A stretch of DNA of 64,000 nt from Desulfuromonadales bacterium. GTDB lineage: Bacteria; Desulfobacterota; Desulfuromonadia; Desulfuromonadales; BM103. The stretch is from positions 1 to 64,000 of the forward strand of contig JAQYVY010000005.1 in NCBI GenBank assembly GCA_030145195.1. Direction: 5' to 3'. A program made the translations under genes and the position numbers. Positions 22,971 to 33,623 of this stretch are shown here, one piece after another. The number at the start of each line of letters is the position of its first letter. Positions within the stretch are counted from its first letter, which is position 1. A model generated the notes under the pieces. That model worked only from the letters and a program-made list of their open reading frames with translations, did no database searches and was not told where the DNA came from.

Positions 22971-25693
22971 TGGCTAAAGTGCGTGTCTACGAACTGGCTG
23001 AGAAGTTGGGCTTGAGCAACAAAGAAATGGTTGCCCAGCTTAACAAGGTCGGCATTGAAGCAAAAAATCACATGAGTTCGATCGAAGAAGAGGTCTCACT
23101 CAAGTTTGAAACGGATCGGGCCAAAGAGCCTGCTGCCGCAGAGCCTTCAGAGGCGAATGTCAAGGAGGAGCGCATCAGTTCCGGATTGATTCGTCGACGC
23201 AAAGCTGTTGTTGAGCCTGAGCCTGTGCCTGTGCCTGTGCCTGTGCCTGAGGTTGTTTCGGAGCCTGAAGCGGAACCAGAACTTGTGACAGCGTCTGAGG
23301 ATGTGAAGTCAGATGCGGCCGTGGCCGCTGAGCCCGTAGCCGCTGAGCCCGTGGCCTCTGAGCCCGTGGCCTCTGAGCCCGTGGCCTCTGAGCCCGTGGC
23401 CGCTGAGCCCGTGGCCGCTGTTGAAGAAATAGTCACCGCGTCTGAAGAAACTCCTGCTGAGAGCTCGGAGCCTGTCGTTGCAGAAGCTTCAGCTGCTGAA
23501 GCTAAAGCTGCCCCGCCGAAAAAGAAAGAGAAAAAAGAGACGATGACGCGTGCCAAGATTCTTGGACGTGTTGAGCTGCCAACACCACCTCCCGCGAGAC
23601 CTCGCCGTCCGGCTGCAGGTGCAAGGCCCGCCAGAGCAGCGACCCCAGACGGTAGAGCCCGTCCTGATCGTCCAGCCCGCCCAGATCGTTCGGGGCGCCC
23701 AACGCCAAGTGTGCCGGTGGTTCCAGTTCAAGTTCCTTCTGAGAAGGAGGGTCGTTCTGTCAAGAAAAAGAAGAAGGGTCGTGATAACGTTGCTCCGAGT
23801 CAGACTGACGGACCACGGCGCAAGACTCGTAGAGAAGTTTACGAGCCGGATCGCAATGAGCGTTACCGTAAAGGCCGGAAGTCGTCTCGGCCTGCGAAGA
23901 AAACGGAAATTACCCAATCCAAGGCGATCAAACGGAAGATCAGAATTACTGATGTTATAACCATCGCCGAATTAGCCAAGCGAATGGGTGTTAAGTCCAA
24001 CGACCTGATTAAGGAGTTGATGAGTCAGGGCCAGATGGTGACGATCAACCATCCTCTTGATTTTGAATCAGCAGCGATCCTGGCCTCTGAATTCGGTTAT
24101 GAAGTCGAGAACGTGGCTTTCGACGAGGATACGTTCCTCGAACATTCAAATCTCGATATTGAATCCGAAGATGATGAGAATCAGGTACCACGTCCACCGG
24201 TTATTACCATCATGGGTCACGTCGACCACGGTAAAACCAGTCTGCTTGATGCGATTCGCCAAGCGAACGTGACCGATGGTGAAGCTGGCGGAATTACCCA
24301 GCATATCGGTGCCTATGATGTCAAACTTGATGGCCGCAATATGACTTTTCTCGACACTCCAGGCCATGAGGCTTTCACGGCGATGCGTGCCCGTGGTGCC
24401 GAAGTGACCGACATTGTGGTTCTGGTCGTTGCTGCTGATGATGGTGCCATGCCGCAAACCAGGGAGGCGATCAATCACTCCAAGGCCGCCGGGGTGCCGA
24501 TTATTGTCGCCGTTAATAAAATTGATAAGCCTGGTGCCAACCCGGACAAGGTCATGCAGGAACTTTCGGAGTTGGAGCTTTTGCCAGAAAGTTGGGGTGG
24601 TGAAACTATCTACGTCAACGTCTCTGCTAAGGAAAAGACCAACATTGATAAGTTGTTGGAGATGATCCTGCTTCAGGCAGAGGTCTTGGAGTTGAAAGCC
24701 GACCCAAGCAAGCGGGCTCGGGGCGCAGTTGTTGAGGCCCGCCTCGATAAAGGCCGTGGACCTGTCACTACCGTACTGGTTCAGAAGGGAACTCTGAAAA
24801 TAGGTGACCCGATTGTTGCCGGTCTTCATTATGGCCGCGTCAGGTCAATGGCCAATGATAGAGGTCAGGCCGTTCAAGAGGCTGGCCCGTCGTTCCCGGT
24901 TGAGGTCACTGGTCTGACAGGTGTTCCCGAAGCGGGTGATTCATTCCATGCTGTAGAGGATGAGAAGGTGGCCAAGGATGTTGCCCAGCATCGTCACCAT
25001 AAGGTGCGGGAAGCTGAACTGGCCAAAAGCAGCAAGATCTCTCTCGAAGAGCTTTATGCGCGGCTCCAGGAAGGAGACGTCAAGGAACTCAAGGTCATTG
25101 TCAAGGCTGACGTCCAGGGCTCTGCCGAGGCTGTTTCCAGTACTCTGGCGAAGCTCTCAACCGATGCTTGTCGTCTGATCGTGATTCATTCCGGCGTTGG
25201 CGGCATCACCGAGACTGATATTAGCCTGGCTTCTGCCTCCAACGCTATTGTGCTCGGCTTCAATGTCCGCCCGGCACCGAAGGCTTCGACCCTTGCTGAA
25301 CTCGAAGGGGTCGATATCCGCAACTACAATGTTATCTATGACGCGGTTAATGATATCAAAGACGCCATGGAAGGTTTGCTTGAGCCGACGCTTAAGGAAG
25401 AGGACCTCGGCCGCGCCGAAGTACGCGAGGCGTTCAATGTGACCAAAGTCGGGACCATCGCCGGTTGCTATGTCGTCTCTGGTAAAATCTTGCGTAATGC
25501 TCATGCCCGTCTGCTGCGTGATGATGTCGTCATCTGGACCGGTAAGCTGACCTCACTGCGGCGTTTTAAGGACGATGTCAAAGAGGTCAGTAATAATTAC
25601 GAGTGCGGTATCGGTCTTGAAAATTACAACGATGTTAAGCCTGGTGATATTATTGAGGCGTACGAGATCAAGTCATTCAAGACCAGTCTTTAA
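22970..25693 (+). CDS. infB: Translation initiation factor IF-2
   Basis: A 907-residue IF-2. An N-terminal IF2_N helix domain ([14 protein letters not shown]) is followed by a long low-complexity linker (residues about 60-310) with PVPV and EPVASEPVA repeats and a basic Arg/Pro segment, then a second IF2_N domain ([20 protein letters not shown]), and the GTPase domain with [12 protein letters not shown] (G1, about residue 415), [15 protein letters not shown] (G3) and [11 protein letters not shown] (G4). Domains II-IV follow to the end. IF-2 places initiator tRNA on the 30S subunit. ATG 22970 overlaps the previous stop (ATGA), preceded by AGGGGAA. Confidence 0.95.
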   Translation: MAKVRVYELAEKLGLSNKEMVAQLNKVGIEAKNHMSSIEEEVSLKFETDRAKEPAAAEPSEANVKEERISSGLIRRRKAVVEPEPVPVPVPVPEVVSEPEAEPELVTASEDVKSDAAVAAEPVAAEPVASEPVASEPVASEPVAAEPVAAVEEIVTASEETPAESSEPVVAEASAAEAKAAPPKKKEKKETMTRAKILGRVELPTPPPARPRRPAAGARPARAATPDGRARPDRPARPDRSGRPTPSVPVVPVQVPSEKEGRSVKKKKKGRDNVAPSQTDGPRRKTRREVYEPDRNERYRKGRKSSRPAKKTEITQSKAIKRKIRITDVITIAELAKRMGVKSNDLIKELMSQGQMVTINHPLDFESAAILASEFGYEVENVAFDEDTFLEHSNLDIESEDDENQVPRPPVITIMGHVDHGKTSLLDAIRQANVTDGEAGGITQHIGAYDVKLDGRNMTFLDTPGHEAFTAMRARGAEVTDIVVLVVAADDGAMPQTREAINHSKAAGVPIIVAVNKIDKPGANPDKVMQELSELELLPESWGGETIYVNVSAKEKTNIDKLLEMILLQAEVLELKADPSKRARGAVVEARLDKGRGPVTTVLVQKGTLKIGDPIVAGLHYGRVRSMANDRGQAVQEAGPSFPVEVTGLTGVPEAGDSFHAVEDEKVAKDVAQHRHHKVREAELAKSSKISLEELYARLQEGDVKELKVIVKADVQGSAEAVSSTLAKLSTDACRLIVIHSGVGGITETDISLASASNAIVLGFNVRPAPKASTLAELEGVDIRNYNVIYDAVNDIKDAMEGLLEPTLKEEDLGRAEVREAFNVTKVGTIAGCYVVSGKILRNAHARLLRDDVVIWTGKLTSLRRFKDDVKEVSNNYECGIGLENYNDVKPGDIIEAYEIKSFKTSL
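23327..23416 (+). repeat. Six tandem 15-bp repeats in the infB linker
   Basis: Units of GCTGAGCCCGTGGCC and the variant TCTGAGCCCGTGGCC occur six times in frame, encoding (A/S)EPVA. A shorter GTGCCT hexamer array encoding PV pairs lies at about 23222-23250. Both lie in the flexible linker, where copy number changes should be tolerated. Confidence 0.9.
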
Positions 25694-25739
25694 CTCAAGA
25701 CCACCTGGTAACTTCGGGTGGATAAGATGACGCTTCCAG

Positions 25740-26027
25740 ATGGTAATCGGTGTGCTGCAATTGGATCTGCGCCTGCATGGGCCGCAAAACCTCAAGCAGA
25801 AACGCGGGGTGATTCAGAAACTACTGGCTCGCTGCCGCAATCGCTTCCCTGCCAGTTGTTCTGAGGTGGGTCATCAGGATCTATGGCAAAGATCGTTGCT
25901 TGGCTTTGCGGTTGTTAGCTCCTCGGAGCAGGTGATTGCCCCTATCCTGTCCCGAATCGAAGATGAAATAATGGCGTCTGGTGAGCTTGACCTGATTAAC
26001 GCCAATACTGAATTTATTCACTACTAA
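25740..26027 (+). CDS. DUF503 family protein (YlxP-like)
   Basis: A 95-residue protein: MVIGVLQLDLRLHGPQNLKQKRGVIQ at the start (conserved DUF503 signature) and FAVVSSSEQVI. DUF503 proteins are regularly encoded between infB and rbfA; a role in ribosome biogenesis is suspected but not established. The spacing to infB is 46 bases and to rbfA 18 bases, consistent with one operon. No odd features. Confidence 0.9.
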   Translation: MVIGVLQLDLRLHGPQNLKQKRGVIQKLLARCRNRFPASCSEVGHQDLWQRSLLGFAVVSSSEQVIAPILSRIEDEIMASGELDLINANTEFIHY

Positions 26028-26045
26028 TACAGAGAACTCTGAAAC

Positions 26046-26405
26046 GTGTCTTCACAACGTGCACAAAGGGTGGCTGAGACCATCCATAAAGAAATATCCG
26101 GTCTCCTGATCAAGGGTCTCAAGGATCCGCGCATTGGTTTTGTCACGATTACCTCGGTTGACGTGACTTCCGACTTCCGTTATGCACGTATCTATTACAC
26201 CTTAATGGGCAGTCAGGACGGTCGGAAAGAGACTCAGGCCGGGCTTGACAGTTCCACATCTTTCATTCGTCAGCATCTTGGCCGTCAGTTGCGCTTGCGT
26301 CACACCCCCGAAATCCGCTTTGAGTATGATGCCTCCTTTGATTATGGTCAGAAAATAGAGAGACTCCTCAGTGAAGTCAAAGCCGACGAACAACAAGATG
26401 ACTGA
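26046..26405 (+). CDS. rbfA: Ribosome-binding factor A
   Basis: A 119-residue RbfA: RAQRVAETIHKEISGLL, DPRIGFVTITSVDVTSDFRYARIYYTLMG and the C-terminal LGRQLRLRHTPEIRFEYD are clear family motifs in a KH-like fold. RbfA helps 30S maturation and cold adaptation. The start is GTG 26046. It overlaps the nrnA gene by 8 bases. Confidence 0.95.
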   Translation: MSSQRAQRVAETIHKEISGLLIKGLKDPRIGFVTITSVDVTSDFRYARIYYTLMGSQDGRKETQAGLDSSTSFIRQHLGRQLRLRHTPEIRFEYDASFDYGQKIERLLSEVKADEQQDD

Positions 26406-27357
26406 GCAGTTACTGCAACTCATCAATCAAAACCAGTCTTTTTTGGTCGCCTCACACGAAAACCCTGATGGTGATGCGCTTGGTTCGACGTTGGCCCTGG
26501 CGAATGCCTTGCGGGAAATGGGCAAGGATGTTGTTGCCTATAATCAAGACTGCGCCCCGCAGGAATACTCATTTCTGCCGGGTTATGACACGCTCGTTAC
26601 TGAGCTGGACGAAGCACAAACCTTTGACGTTGGTTTTGTTCTTGATGCTGGTGCCTTAAGTCGCGCTGGAAGCTGGATCCGAGAACGCTGTAAATCCTTG
26701 GTTAATATCGATCATCATCCTTATTCCGAAGATTTTGGCGATATTTATTACCTTGATACCGAAGCCTGCTCAACTGGCGTCATGATTTACCGCCTGTTGC
26801 ACGCGTCTGGACATGAAGTTTCAAGTGACGTTGCTACTTGTATCTATACCGCCATTCTTTCTGATACCGGTTCTTTTCGTTATTCAAATGCCAATCCAGA
26901 AGCCTTTCTGGTCTCTGGTGTGATGGTTGCTGCCGGGGTTGATCCCTGGTCAATTGCCTCCGCTCTTTATGAAAGCCAGGATGAGGTTCGCCTTCGCCTG
27001 CTGTCTTTAGCGCTACCGACTTTGCGGGTTTCTGATTGTGGTTTGTACGCGTCCATTGCTGTGACCCTCGATATGTATGCTGCTACCGGCGCAATAGAAG
27101 AGTACACCGACCGTTTTATTAATTATCCGCGCTCAATCCGTGGCGTTGAAGTGGCCATCTTTTTTCGCCAACTCACAGAAAACAACTTTAAGGTCGGGTT
27201 TCGCTCCAAAGGCAATATCGATGTTGGAGCTCTCGCCAGGGCTATGAACGGTGGTGGTCACCACAATGCGGCAGGCGCAACGGTTGAAGGTTCTCTGGAT
27301 AAAGTCCAAGCATGGGTCTACACTCGCGTTTCAGAGTTGCTTGTTGATTATCGATGA
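26398..27357 (+). CDS. nrnA: DHH-family bifunctional oligoribonuclease/PAP phosphatase NrnA
   Basis: A 319-residue DHH/DHHA1 protein. Metal-binding motifs are SHENPDGDALGS, the DAG motif in VLDAGAL, and NIDHHPYSEDFGD; the C-terminal DHHA1 substrate domain has MNGGGHHNAAGA. It degrades nanoRNA and, in many bacteria, hydrolyses 3'-phosphoadenosine 5'-phosphate. Start ATG 26398 overlaps the rbfA end, a longer frame from 26371 is less likely. It overlaps truB by ATGA. The arrangement rbfA-nrnA-truB is conserved. Confidence 0.9.
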   Translation: MTEQLLQLINQNQSFLVASHENPDGDALGSTLALANALREMGKDVVAYNQDCAPQEYSFLPGYDTLVTELDEAQTFDVGFVLDAGALSRAGSWIRERCKSLVNIDHHPYSEDFGDIYYLDTEACSTGVMIYRLLHASGHEVSSDVATCIYTAILSDTGSFRYSNANPEAFLVSGVMVAAGVDPWSIASALYESQDEVRLRLLSLALPTLRVSDCGLYASIAVTLDMYAATGAIEEYTDRFINYPRSIRGVEVAIFFRQLTENNFKVGFRSKGNIDVGALARAMNGGGHHNAAGATVEGSLDKVQAWVYTRVSELLVDYR

Positions 27358-28274
27358 ACGGGATTCTGGTTATTGATAAATCTCAAGGGATGACTTCTTT
27401 TGGGGTTGTTCGTCAGGTTCGCCGCTGGTGTAATGTTCGCCGGGTCGGGCATGCTGGAACGCTTGATCCTTTGGCGACTGGAGTTTTGCCGGTTGCTGTC
27501 GGTTGGGCAACTCGTTTGGTTGAGTACATGATGGCTGGTGACAAGACCTATCAGGCGACCATGAAACTGGGTGCGTCCACAGACACTCAGGATTCAGAAG
27601 GACAAATTCTTGAGGAGAAAGACTGGCGTCATGTTGATCGGGCCGCTTTGGACGAAGTCATCGCTGATTTTGTCGGCACGATCGAGCAGCTGCCACCGAT
27701 GTATTCGGCGCTCAAGAAAGACGGTAAACCACTCTATAAACTGGCGCGACAGGGTATCGAGGTCGAACGCCAGACACGTTCGATGCACATTGAAAGTCTG
27801 GTCATCGACGAGGCTGCTCTCCCTTTTGTGACCTTTACCGTGCGTTGCACCAAGGGTACCTACGTACGAACCCTTTGCCATGATATCGGGCAGAGACTGA
27901 ATTGTGGTGCGCACATGACCGCTTTGCGCCGTTTGTCCTGTGGCCAATTCGATGTCACCGCAAGTCACACAATTGAAGAACTTCAGGAGTTGATTGATCA
28001 AGGTCGGCCTCTGCCACTGTTGTCGCCTGCTGAAGCCCTGGCTGACTGGCCGGCACTGACCATTGCAGGAGAGGTTCTTTGTCGTTTGCAGGATGGCGTT
28101 GCACCGGGGATGGCAGATCTTGATGTCTCCGGACTTGTCGCAGGTGACCTGATTCGTTTCTTGGCTGACGAAACGCTGGTCTCTGTCGCTCGCTTCGCTC
28201 CTGGAGGTCATGGTAAAAGGCCCGGAGACTTCGAAATTATAAAGGTTTTTCCGCTAAGCGGAGATGGTCGTTAA
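27354..28274 (+). CDS. truB: tRNA pseudouridine-55 synthase TruB
   Basis: A 306-residue TruB with the active-site region GTLDPLATGVLPVAVG (catalytic Asp), KTYQATMKLG and YVRTLCHDIGQRL. A C-terminal PUA-like extension (about 240-306) is present. TruB makes the T-loop pseudouridine 55 in tRNA and is also a tRNA chaperone. ATG 27354 overlaps nrnA (ATGA), giving translational coupling. The next gene, rpsO, has its own probable promoter. Confidence 0.95.
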   Translation: MNGILVIDKSQGMTSFGVVRQVRRWCNVRRVGHAGTLDPLATGVLPVAVGWATRLVEYMMAGDKTYQATMKLGASTDTQDSEGQILEEKDWRHVDRAALDEVIADFVGTIEQLPPMYSALKKDGKPLYKLARQGIEVERQTRSMHIESLVIDEAALPFVTFTVRCTKGTYVRTLCHDIGQRLNCGAHMTALRRLSCGQFDVTASHTIEELQELIDQGRPLPLLSPAEALADWPALTIAGEVLCRLQDGVAPGMADLDVSGLVAGDLIRFLADETLVSVARFAPGGHGKRPGDFEIIKVFPLSGDGR

Positions 28275-28289
28275 ATGCTTTACTCTGTC

Positions 28290-28317
28290 TTGCTTTTATG
28301 GTAGATAATGCTATTCT
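28290..28317 (+). promoter_or_regulatory. Candidate sigma-70 promoter for rpsO
   Basis: TTGCTT (28290-28295), a 16-base spacer and TATTCT (28312-28317). A short hairpin GGCAG/CTGCC follows at 28321-28334, in the rpsO 5' leader. Assignment rests on consensus similarity only. Confidence 0.4.
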
Positions 28318-28378
28318 TTAGGCAGCTAACTGCCGATTATGACAATAACTCACAGACATAGATCAAGGAGGCGGCGCC

Positions 28379-28645
28379 TTGCTGGCCACAGAACGTAAAC
28401 AAGAAATCATTGAAAAATTTAAGACCCATGAGGGTGACACAGGTTCGCCAGAAGTTCAGATAGCGCTGCTCTCGGAGCGAATCGTTTATCTGACGGACCA
28501 TTTTCGTACTCACAAAAAGGATCACCATTCCCGGCGTGGTTTGCTCAAGATTGTTGGGCAGCGTCGTCGGCTGCTTGATTATCTCAAAAGCAAGAGCGTC
28601 GAGCGTTACAGTACGGTGATCAAAGCGTTAGGTATTCGTCGTTAA
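28379..28645 (+). CDS. rpsO: 30S ribosomal protein S15
   Basis: An 88-residue S15 with all usual motifs: [48 protein letters not shown]. It binds the 16S rRNA central domain early in assembly. The start is TTG 28379, preceded by a very strong AAGGAGG site at 7-base spacing. A strong hairpin follows its stop, separating it from pnp, as in other bacteria. Confidence 0.95.
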   Translation: MLATERKQEIIEKFKTHEGDTGSPEVQIALLSERIVYLTDHFRTHKKDHHSRRGLLKIVGQRRRLLDYLKSKSVERYSTVIKALGIRR

Positions 28646-28650
28646 AATCA

Positions 28651-28695
28651 GGCAGCAAGACCCTTTCTGTTGAGGGCCTGCTGCCTTTTGTTTTA
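28651..28695 (+). terminator. Terminator/hairpin between rpsO and pnp
   Basis: GGCAGCA(AGA)CCC pairs with GGG(CC)TGCTGCC across a loop, at 28651-28685, then TTTTG TTTTAAG. It likely stops or processes the rpsO message before pnp. Confidence 0.75.
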
Positions 28696-28801
28696 AGTGT
28701 CATGGCCGGGAGGTTGTCCGGAGAGAGTTTCTGAGCAGACTTGCCTCAGAACTTGTCTCAGGCCATCCTCCTCTGCCATTTTAGGAAGTCGAAATAATAG
28801 G

Positions 28802-28819
28802 TGACCGGATGTCCGGTCA
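28802..28819 (+). other. Perfect hairpin immediately before the pnp ribosome-binding site
   Basis: TGACCGGA-TG-TCCGGTCA: exact 8-bp arms with a 2-base centre, 5 bases upstream of the GAGGAGA site of pnp. In other bacteria the pnp leader forms a hairpin cut by RNase III for autoregulation, but this element is small and its function is inferred. Confidence 0.5.
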
Positions 28820-28833
28820 GAAAGAGGAGAAAA

Positions 28834-30933
28834 ATGGCTTATCAAAAAGTCGAGATCGAGTTCAACGGTCAGCCGTTGACCATGGAAACAGGCAAGATGG
28901 CGCGTCAAGCTCACGGCGCTGTTGTCATTACTTATGGCGAGACCAAGGTGCTTTGTACCGTTGTCTCTGCGAAAAAAATGCGTGCAGGGCAGGACTTCTT
29001 CCCCCTGACCGTTAACTACCAGGAAAAATTCTATGCTGGTGGTAAAATCCCCGGATCTTTCTTCCGTCGTGAGCGTGGCACCACTGAGCGTGAGACGCTG
29101 ATCTGCCGGTTGATTGACCGCCCGATGCGTCCACTCTTCCCCAAAGGTTACATGTTTGAGACCCAGATCATGCCGACCGTTATTTCTGCCGACATGGTCA
29201 ACGATCCAGACACCATCGCTATGGTCGCTGCTTCAGCCGCAGTTGCTATTTCTGATATCCCTTTCGAAGGTCCGATCGCCGCAGTTCGTGTTGGCCGGGT
29301 CGATGGCAAGCTGATTGCCAACCCGACGCTTGAGCAGCAGGAAGAAAGTGACGTTGAGATCGTTGTCTCCGGTTCGAAAGATGCAGTGATGATGGTTGAA
29401 GGTGAGTCAGACTTCTTTACCGAAGCTGAGATGCTGGATGCGATTTTCTTTGGTCACGAGGCGCTTCAGCCTCTCATCGATGCTCAGACCGAGCTGGCAA
29501 AACTGGTTGGTCTTGAGAAACGTGAGTTTATCGTTGCTGAGACTGATGCTGCACTGGCAGCCAAGGTTGCCGAGTTGGCTGAAGCCAATATCAAGGTCGC
29601 TGCCCAGATCCGCACCAAGCAGGAACGCTATGCTGCTATGGGCGACAATCGCACCGCAGTCAAGGAAGCCCTGGCTGAAGAGTTCGAAGGTCGCGAAGAA
29701 GAGATTAACGCCATCCTCGGTTCAATCGAGAAACGCGTTGTACGTCAGATGGTTGCCAAAGACCGCATTCGTATCGATGGCCGCGACATGAGCACCATCC
29801 GCCCCATTACCTGTGAGACCGGTGTTCTGCCTCGTGCCCACGGCAGCGCCCTTTTCACTCGTGGTGAGACCCAGGCTCTGGTTGCTGCGACTCTTGGCAC
29901 CAAGACTGATGAGCAACGCATGGACAATGTCCAGGGCATGGAATTCAAGAAGTTTATGCTGCATTACAACTTCCCTCCATTCTGTGTTGGTGAGACCAGC
30001 ATGCGCCTCTTCCCTGGCCGTCGTGAAGTGGGTCATGGCATGCTCGCTGAGCGCAGCGCAGCGCAGATCATGCCTAAGCATGAAGATTTCCCTTACACGG
30101 TCCGGATCGTCTCTGACGTTCTCGAATCAAACGGTTCATCTTCAATGGCTTCGGTTTGCGGTGCTTCACTGTCGCTGATGGATGCTGGTGTTCCTGTTAA
30201 GGAACCGATTGCTGGTATCGCTATGGGCCTGATCAAGGAAGGCGACGATGTTGCCATCCTCTCTGACATTCTTGGTGACGAAGATCATCTCGGCGACATG
30301 GACTTCAAGGTCACTGGTTCCGCTAATGGCATCACTGCTTTGCAGATGGATATCAAGATCTCCGGTGTTACCAAAGAGATCATGACCCAGGCGCTGGAAC
30401 AAGCCAAAGCAGGGCGTATTCATATTCTCGGCGAGATGGCTAAAGCAATTGATAAGCCTCGTGCTGAGCTGTCTAAGTATGCACCACGTATCACCAGCAT
30501 CAAGGTTAAGTCTGACCAGGTGCGTACCGTTATCGGTTCCGGTGGTAAGAACGTCCGTGGCGTTATTGAGGCAACTGGCTGTGCTATCGACATTCAGGAC
30601 GATGGTACGATTAATATCGCTTCCACTGATGGTGAAGCTGCCAAGCTGGCGATCAAGATGATCCGCGATCTGATCCAGGAAGCTGAAGTCGGCAAACTGT
30701 ACGAAGGTACGGTTCGCAAGATCATGGAGTTCGGCGCCTTCGTCGAAATCTTCCCTGGGACTGACGGTCTGGTTCATATCTCTGAGCTGGACAAAGAGCG
30801 CGTGCGCACTGTCACCGATGTCCTCAACGAAGGGGATAAAGTTCTGGTCAAGTGCATTGGCGTTGATCGTCAGGGCAAGATCAAGTTGTCCCGTAAAGAA
30901 GCCCTGGGGCAGAAACTGCCTGAGGGTGAGTGA
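28834..30933 (+). CDS. pnp: Polyribonucleotide nucleotidyltransferase (PNPase)
   Basis: A 699-residue PNPase with two RNase PH cores (the first with [22 protein letters not shown]; the second with [14 protein letters not shown]), the linker helical domain, a KH domain ([20 protein letters not shown]) and a C-terminal S1 domain ([27 protein letters not shown], quoted in part). It is a phosphorolytic 3'-5' exoribonuclease in RNA decay. ATG 28834 with GAGGAGA is the start; an upstream ATG at 28801 would lie in the hairpin. The M16 peptidase gene begins 12 bases after its stop. Confidence 0.95.
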   Translation: MAYQKVEIEFNGQPLTMETGKMARQAHGAVVITYGETKVLCTVVSAKKMRAGQDFFPLTVNYQEKFYAGGKIPGSFFRRERGTTERETLICRLIDRPMRPLFPKGYMFETQIMPTVISADMVNDPDTIAMVAASAAVAISDIPFEGPIAAVRVGRVDGKLIANPTLEQQEESDVEIVVSGSKDAVMMVEGESDFFTEAEMLDAIFFGHEALQPLIDAQTELAKLVGLEKREFIVAETDAALAAKVAELAEANIKVAAQIRTKQERYAAMGDNRTAVKEALAEEFEGREEEINAILGSIEKRVVRQMVAKDRIRIDGRDMSTIRPITCETGVLPRAHGSALFTRGETQALVAATLGTKTDEQRMDNVQGMEFKKFMLHYNFPPFCVGETSMRLFPGRREVGHGMLAERSAAQIMPKHEDFPYTVRIVSDVLESNGSSSMASVCGASLSLMDAGVPVKEPIAGIAMGLIKEGDDVAILSDILGDEDHLGDMDFKVTGSANGITALQMDIKISGVTKEIMTQALEQAKAGRIHILGEMAKAIDKPRAELSKYAPRITSIKVKSDQVRTVIGSGGKNVRGVIEATGCAIDIQDDGTINIASTDGEAAKLAIKMIRDLIQEAEVGKLYEGTVRKIMEFGAFVEIFPGTDGLVHISELDKERVRTVTDVLNEGDKVLVKCIGVDRQGKIKLSRKEALGQKLPEGE

Positions 30934-30945
30934 TCCCTACCTTTC

Positions 30946-32208
30946 ATGATTCAACGTACGACGCTAGATAATGGCATTCGGGTGCTTTCTGAAAAAGTGC
31001 CCGGATGCCATTCTGTTTCACTCGGTATTTGGGTGAACAATGGCTCACGTCATGAACCCGCCGAATTCAACGGCATTTCTCACTTCATCGAGCATATGCT
31101 CTTCAAGGGCACCGACCGGCGTACCGCGCAGCGTATTGCTCGTGAAATCGATTCGGTCGGTGGTGTTCTTAACGGCTTTACCAGTCGTGAATTCAGTTGT
31201 TATTTTGTAAAAGTCCTTTTTGAAAAACTCCCCCTGGCGATGGATCTTCTTGGTGATTTAATCTGTCATTCGCGTTTTGATTTCGATGAAATTGAAAAAG
31301 AGCGGCGGGTCATTCTTCAGGAAATAGCTATGATCGAAGACTCCCCCGAGGAATTAATCCACGATCAATTCTTCGATGGCTTCTGGGCGGGGCATCCGCT
31401 TGGCAGGCCGGTTGTCGGTACGCAAACATCAGTCGGAAGCTTTACTCGTCAACAGATGCTCGATTTTATGTCGAGTCGTTACGTCGGCAAGAATCTGGCT
31501 GTCGTTGCGGCTGGTTGTGTCGAGCACCCGGAACTGGTAAAACTTGTGCAAGAGACGTTGGACTCCATCCCGGCCTCTGGCCCAGAAGAAGTCCATGAGC
31601 CGCCGGTTGTCCAGCGTCGGATTGAGGTTGTCTATCGTGAATTGGAGCAGACTCACATCTGCCTCGGTATCGAAGGACTGGCACAGAACCATCCTGAACG
31701 CTATGGCGTCTATCTGCTGAATACCATTCTTGGCGGCAATATGAGTTCCCGGTTGTTCCAACGTGTGCGTGAGGATCTGGGGCTGGCCTATTCGATTTAC
31801 AGCTATCACCATGACCACTCAGATTGTGGTTCTTTTGTTGTCTCCGCAGGGACCTCGGCCGAGAATGCGCCGCTCCTGATCAGAACGGTTTTCCAGGAAC
31901 TGACCCGATTGCGGCATGAGGCCGTCAGTGAGCAAGAGCTGCAGAGCGCCAAGGACTGTCTCAAAGGGAGTATGATCCTGGCTCTGGAAAGTACAGACAA
32001 CCGGATGACTCGACTCGCAAAAAACGAGCTGTTCCTGCGGGATATTGGCATCAGCCTGGAAGAAAGCGCCAGGCTGATTGATGCTGTAACGACTGAGCTG
32101 ATCCAGTCTCTGGCGGAGCGGTTGTTTGTTAATGAGACTCTGAATGTTTTGATCGTCGGACGGGTCAAACGAGCGGATTTTCCAGATGTTGATTTGCAGA
32201 TAGGGTAG
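30946..32208 (+). CDS. M16-family zinc metallopeptidase (YmxG-like)
   Basis: A 420-residue peptidase with the inverted zinc motif HFIEH in [14 protein letters not shown], the downstream glutamate region, and the second-half domain ([36 protein letters not shown]). M16 enzymes degrade peptides; the gene is commonly found beside pnp and dut in Gram-positive and Deltaproteobacterial genomes, suggesting processing or quality control. A single domain pair of about 420 residues implies a homodimer. No signal peptide is present. Confidence 0.9.
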   Translation: MIQRTTLDNGIRVLSEKVPGCHSVSLGIWVNNGSRHEPAEFNGISHFIEHMLFKGTDRRTAQRIAREIDSVGGVLNGFTSREFSCYFVKVLFEKLPLAMDLLGDLICHSRFDFDEIEKERRVILQEIAMIEDSPEELIHDQFFDGFWAGHPLGRPVVGTQTSVGSFTRQQMLDFMSSRYVGKNLAVVAAGCVEHPELVKLVQETLDSIPASGPEEVHEPPVVQRRIEVVYRELEQTHICLGIEGLAQNHPERYGVYLLNTILGGNMSSRLFQRVREDLGLAYSIYSYHHDHSDCGSFVVSAGTSAENAPLLIRTVFQELTRLRHEAVSEQELQSAKDCLKGSMILALESTDNRMTRLAKNELFLRDIGISLEESARLIDAVTTELIQSLAERLFVNETLNVLIVGRVKRADFPDVDLQIG

Positions 32209-32224
32209 GGGCTGTGAGTGTTTC

Positions 32225-32668
32225 ATGATTGAAATTAAAGTTAAAAAACTTCATGCTGATGCCGTGCTGCCGCGATATATGACCGAGCACGCCGCGGGTA
32301 TGGATCTCTATACGGTCATTGAAACTCCGTTGACGCTTAGCCCTGGTGCCCGCATGCTGCTACCGACTGGCCTGGCGCTGGAGATTCCTCCTGGCTATGA
32401 AGGCCAGATTCGGCCGCGGTCTGGACTAGCGCTGAAACAGGGTGTTGCGCTGGTGAATTCTCCCGGCACGATTGATGCTGATTACCGTGGTGAAATTGGG
32501 GTTATTGTCATCAACCACGGCTCCGAACCGGTGGAATTCGTTTCTGGTGACCGGATTGCCCAATTGATCATTGCGCCTGTAACACATGCCGCTTTTTGCG
32601 AAGTCGACGAACTTGAAGATTCCGTGCGCAGTTCGGGGGGCTTCGGTCATACCGGGGTTAAAATATGA
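32225..32668 (+). CDS. dut: dUTP diphosphatase
   Basis: A 147-residue trimeric-type dUTPase with the five motifs: [40 protein letters not shown] and [10 protein letters not shown]. It hydrolyses dUTP to dUMP and prevents uracil incorporation. The motif V phenylalanine is present. It overlaps the DUF493 gene by 4 bases (ATGA). Confidence 0.95.
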   Translation: MIEIKVKKLHADAVLPRYMTEHAAGMDLYTVIETPLTLSPGARMLLPTGLALEIPPGYEGQIRPRSGLALKQGVALVNSPGTIDADYRGEIGVIVINHGSEPVEFVSGDRIAQLIIAPVTHAAFCEVDELEDSVRSSGGFGHTGVKI

Positions 32669-32940
32669 GTTCCTCAAGACAGACTCCTGAACTCATTGAG
32701 TTCCCCTGTCATTTTGAGTACAAGGTCTTCGGCCCTGGCAATGATGCTAGCTTCATTGATTCGGTTCAGAGCGCTGTTTCGTCGGTTGTCCTGGTCTCGA
32801 GAGACGCGATGAGGCAACGCAACAGCTCTGGAGGTAAGTACCAATGTGTTTCAGTATTGGTGTCGTTACAGAACCGTAGGCAACTTGATAAGATTTATGC
32901 GCGCTTGCGTTTGGTCGATGGTTTGAAATATATCTTATGA
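32665..32940 (+). CDS. DUF493 (YbeD-like) protein
   Basis: A 91-residue small ferredoxin-like-fold protein: [16 protein letters not shown] near the start and the C-terminal [12 protein letters not shown] are DUF493 signatures. Family members are thought to be ligand- or protein-binding; YbeD lies beside lipB in Enterobacteria. Here it is coupled to dut through an ATGA overlap. Confidence 0.85.
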   Translation: MSSSRQTPELIEFPCHFEYKVFGPGNDASFIDSVQSAVSSVVLVSRDAMRQRNSSGGKYQCVSVLVSLQNRRQLDKIYARLRLVDGLKYIL

Positions 32941-33008
32941 ACAAGGTTGTATGGCTCTAACACTTTAAGTCCATATACTCAGAATTTGATACGGAACGGG
33001 AGAGGATC

Positions 33009-33623
33009 ATGCTACTGAATATCAACCAGGACAACCCCCAGGGCCGGCTTATTTCTCAGGTGGTCCAAACACTGACCCAGGGCGGCGTGATCGCCTATCC
33101 GACTGACTCGACCTACGGGATCGGTTGCGATATTTTCAACCGGCGCGGCATCAAGAATATCTACCAGATCAAACAACGTGACCCGCGTAAGCCTTTCTCT
33201 TTTATCTGCGCTGATCTTTCTGATGCGGCCAACTACGCTCAGGTCAGCAACTTTGCTTTTAAGATCATGAAGCGCCACCTGCCAGGGCCGTACACCTTCG
33301 TTCTCGACGCTACACGGATCGTTCCCGACAGCCTGACCACCCGGCAGAAAACTGTCGGAATTCGTATCCCTGATGATGCTATTGCCATGGCGATTGTTCG
33401 AGAACTTGGTCACCCGCTGGTGACAACGAGTGCAAACCTATCAGGAGAATCCCCTCTGCACGATCCAGCCGAGATCGATCTGGCGATGGGACGCATGCTG
33501 AATATTGTCATTGATGGTGGTATTCGCTATGGCGACCCGTCGACAGTGATCAGTTTGATCGATGACAAAATTGAAGTCCTGCGTCAGGGGTGTGGCGACA
33601 CCTCCTGGATCGATCAATTATGA
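33009..33623 (+). CDS. YciO/Sua5-family threonylcarbamoyl-AMP synthase-like protein
   Basis: A 204-residue YrdC-fold protein. Motifs include GGVIAYPTDSTYGIGCD, IKQRDPRKPFSFI, HPLVTTSANLSGE, and the C-terminal VIDGG. The KQR and SANxSG motifs match TsaC/Sua5, the enzyme that activates threonine for t6A in tRNA. The sequence is closer to the YciO subgroup, whose activity is less certain. Start ATG 33009 is preceded by GGGAGAG. It overlaps the PDZ gene by 4 bases. Confidence 0.85.
   Translation: MLLNINQDNPQGRLISQVVQTLTQGGVIAYPTDSTYGIGCDIFNRRGIKNIYQIKQRDPRKPFSFICADLSDAANYAQVSNFAFKIMKRHLPGPYTFVLDATRIVPDSLTTRQKTVGIRIPDDAIAMAIVRELGHPLVTTSANLSGESPLHDPAEIDLAMGRMLNIVIDGGIRYGDPSTVISLIDDKIEVLRQGCGDTSWIDQL

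Noticed and set aside
23327-23416. CRISPR-like array
   Set aside because: Units are contiguous 15-bp repeats without spacers, in frame within infB.
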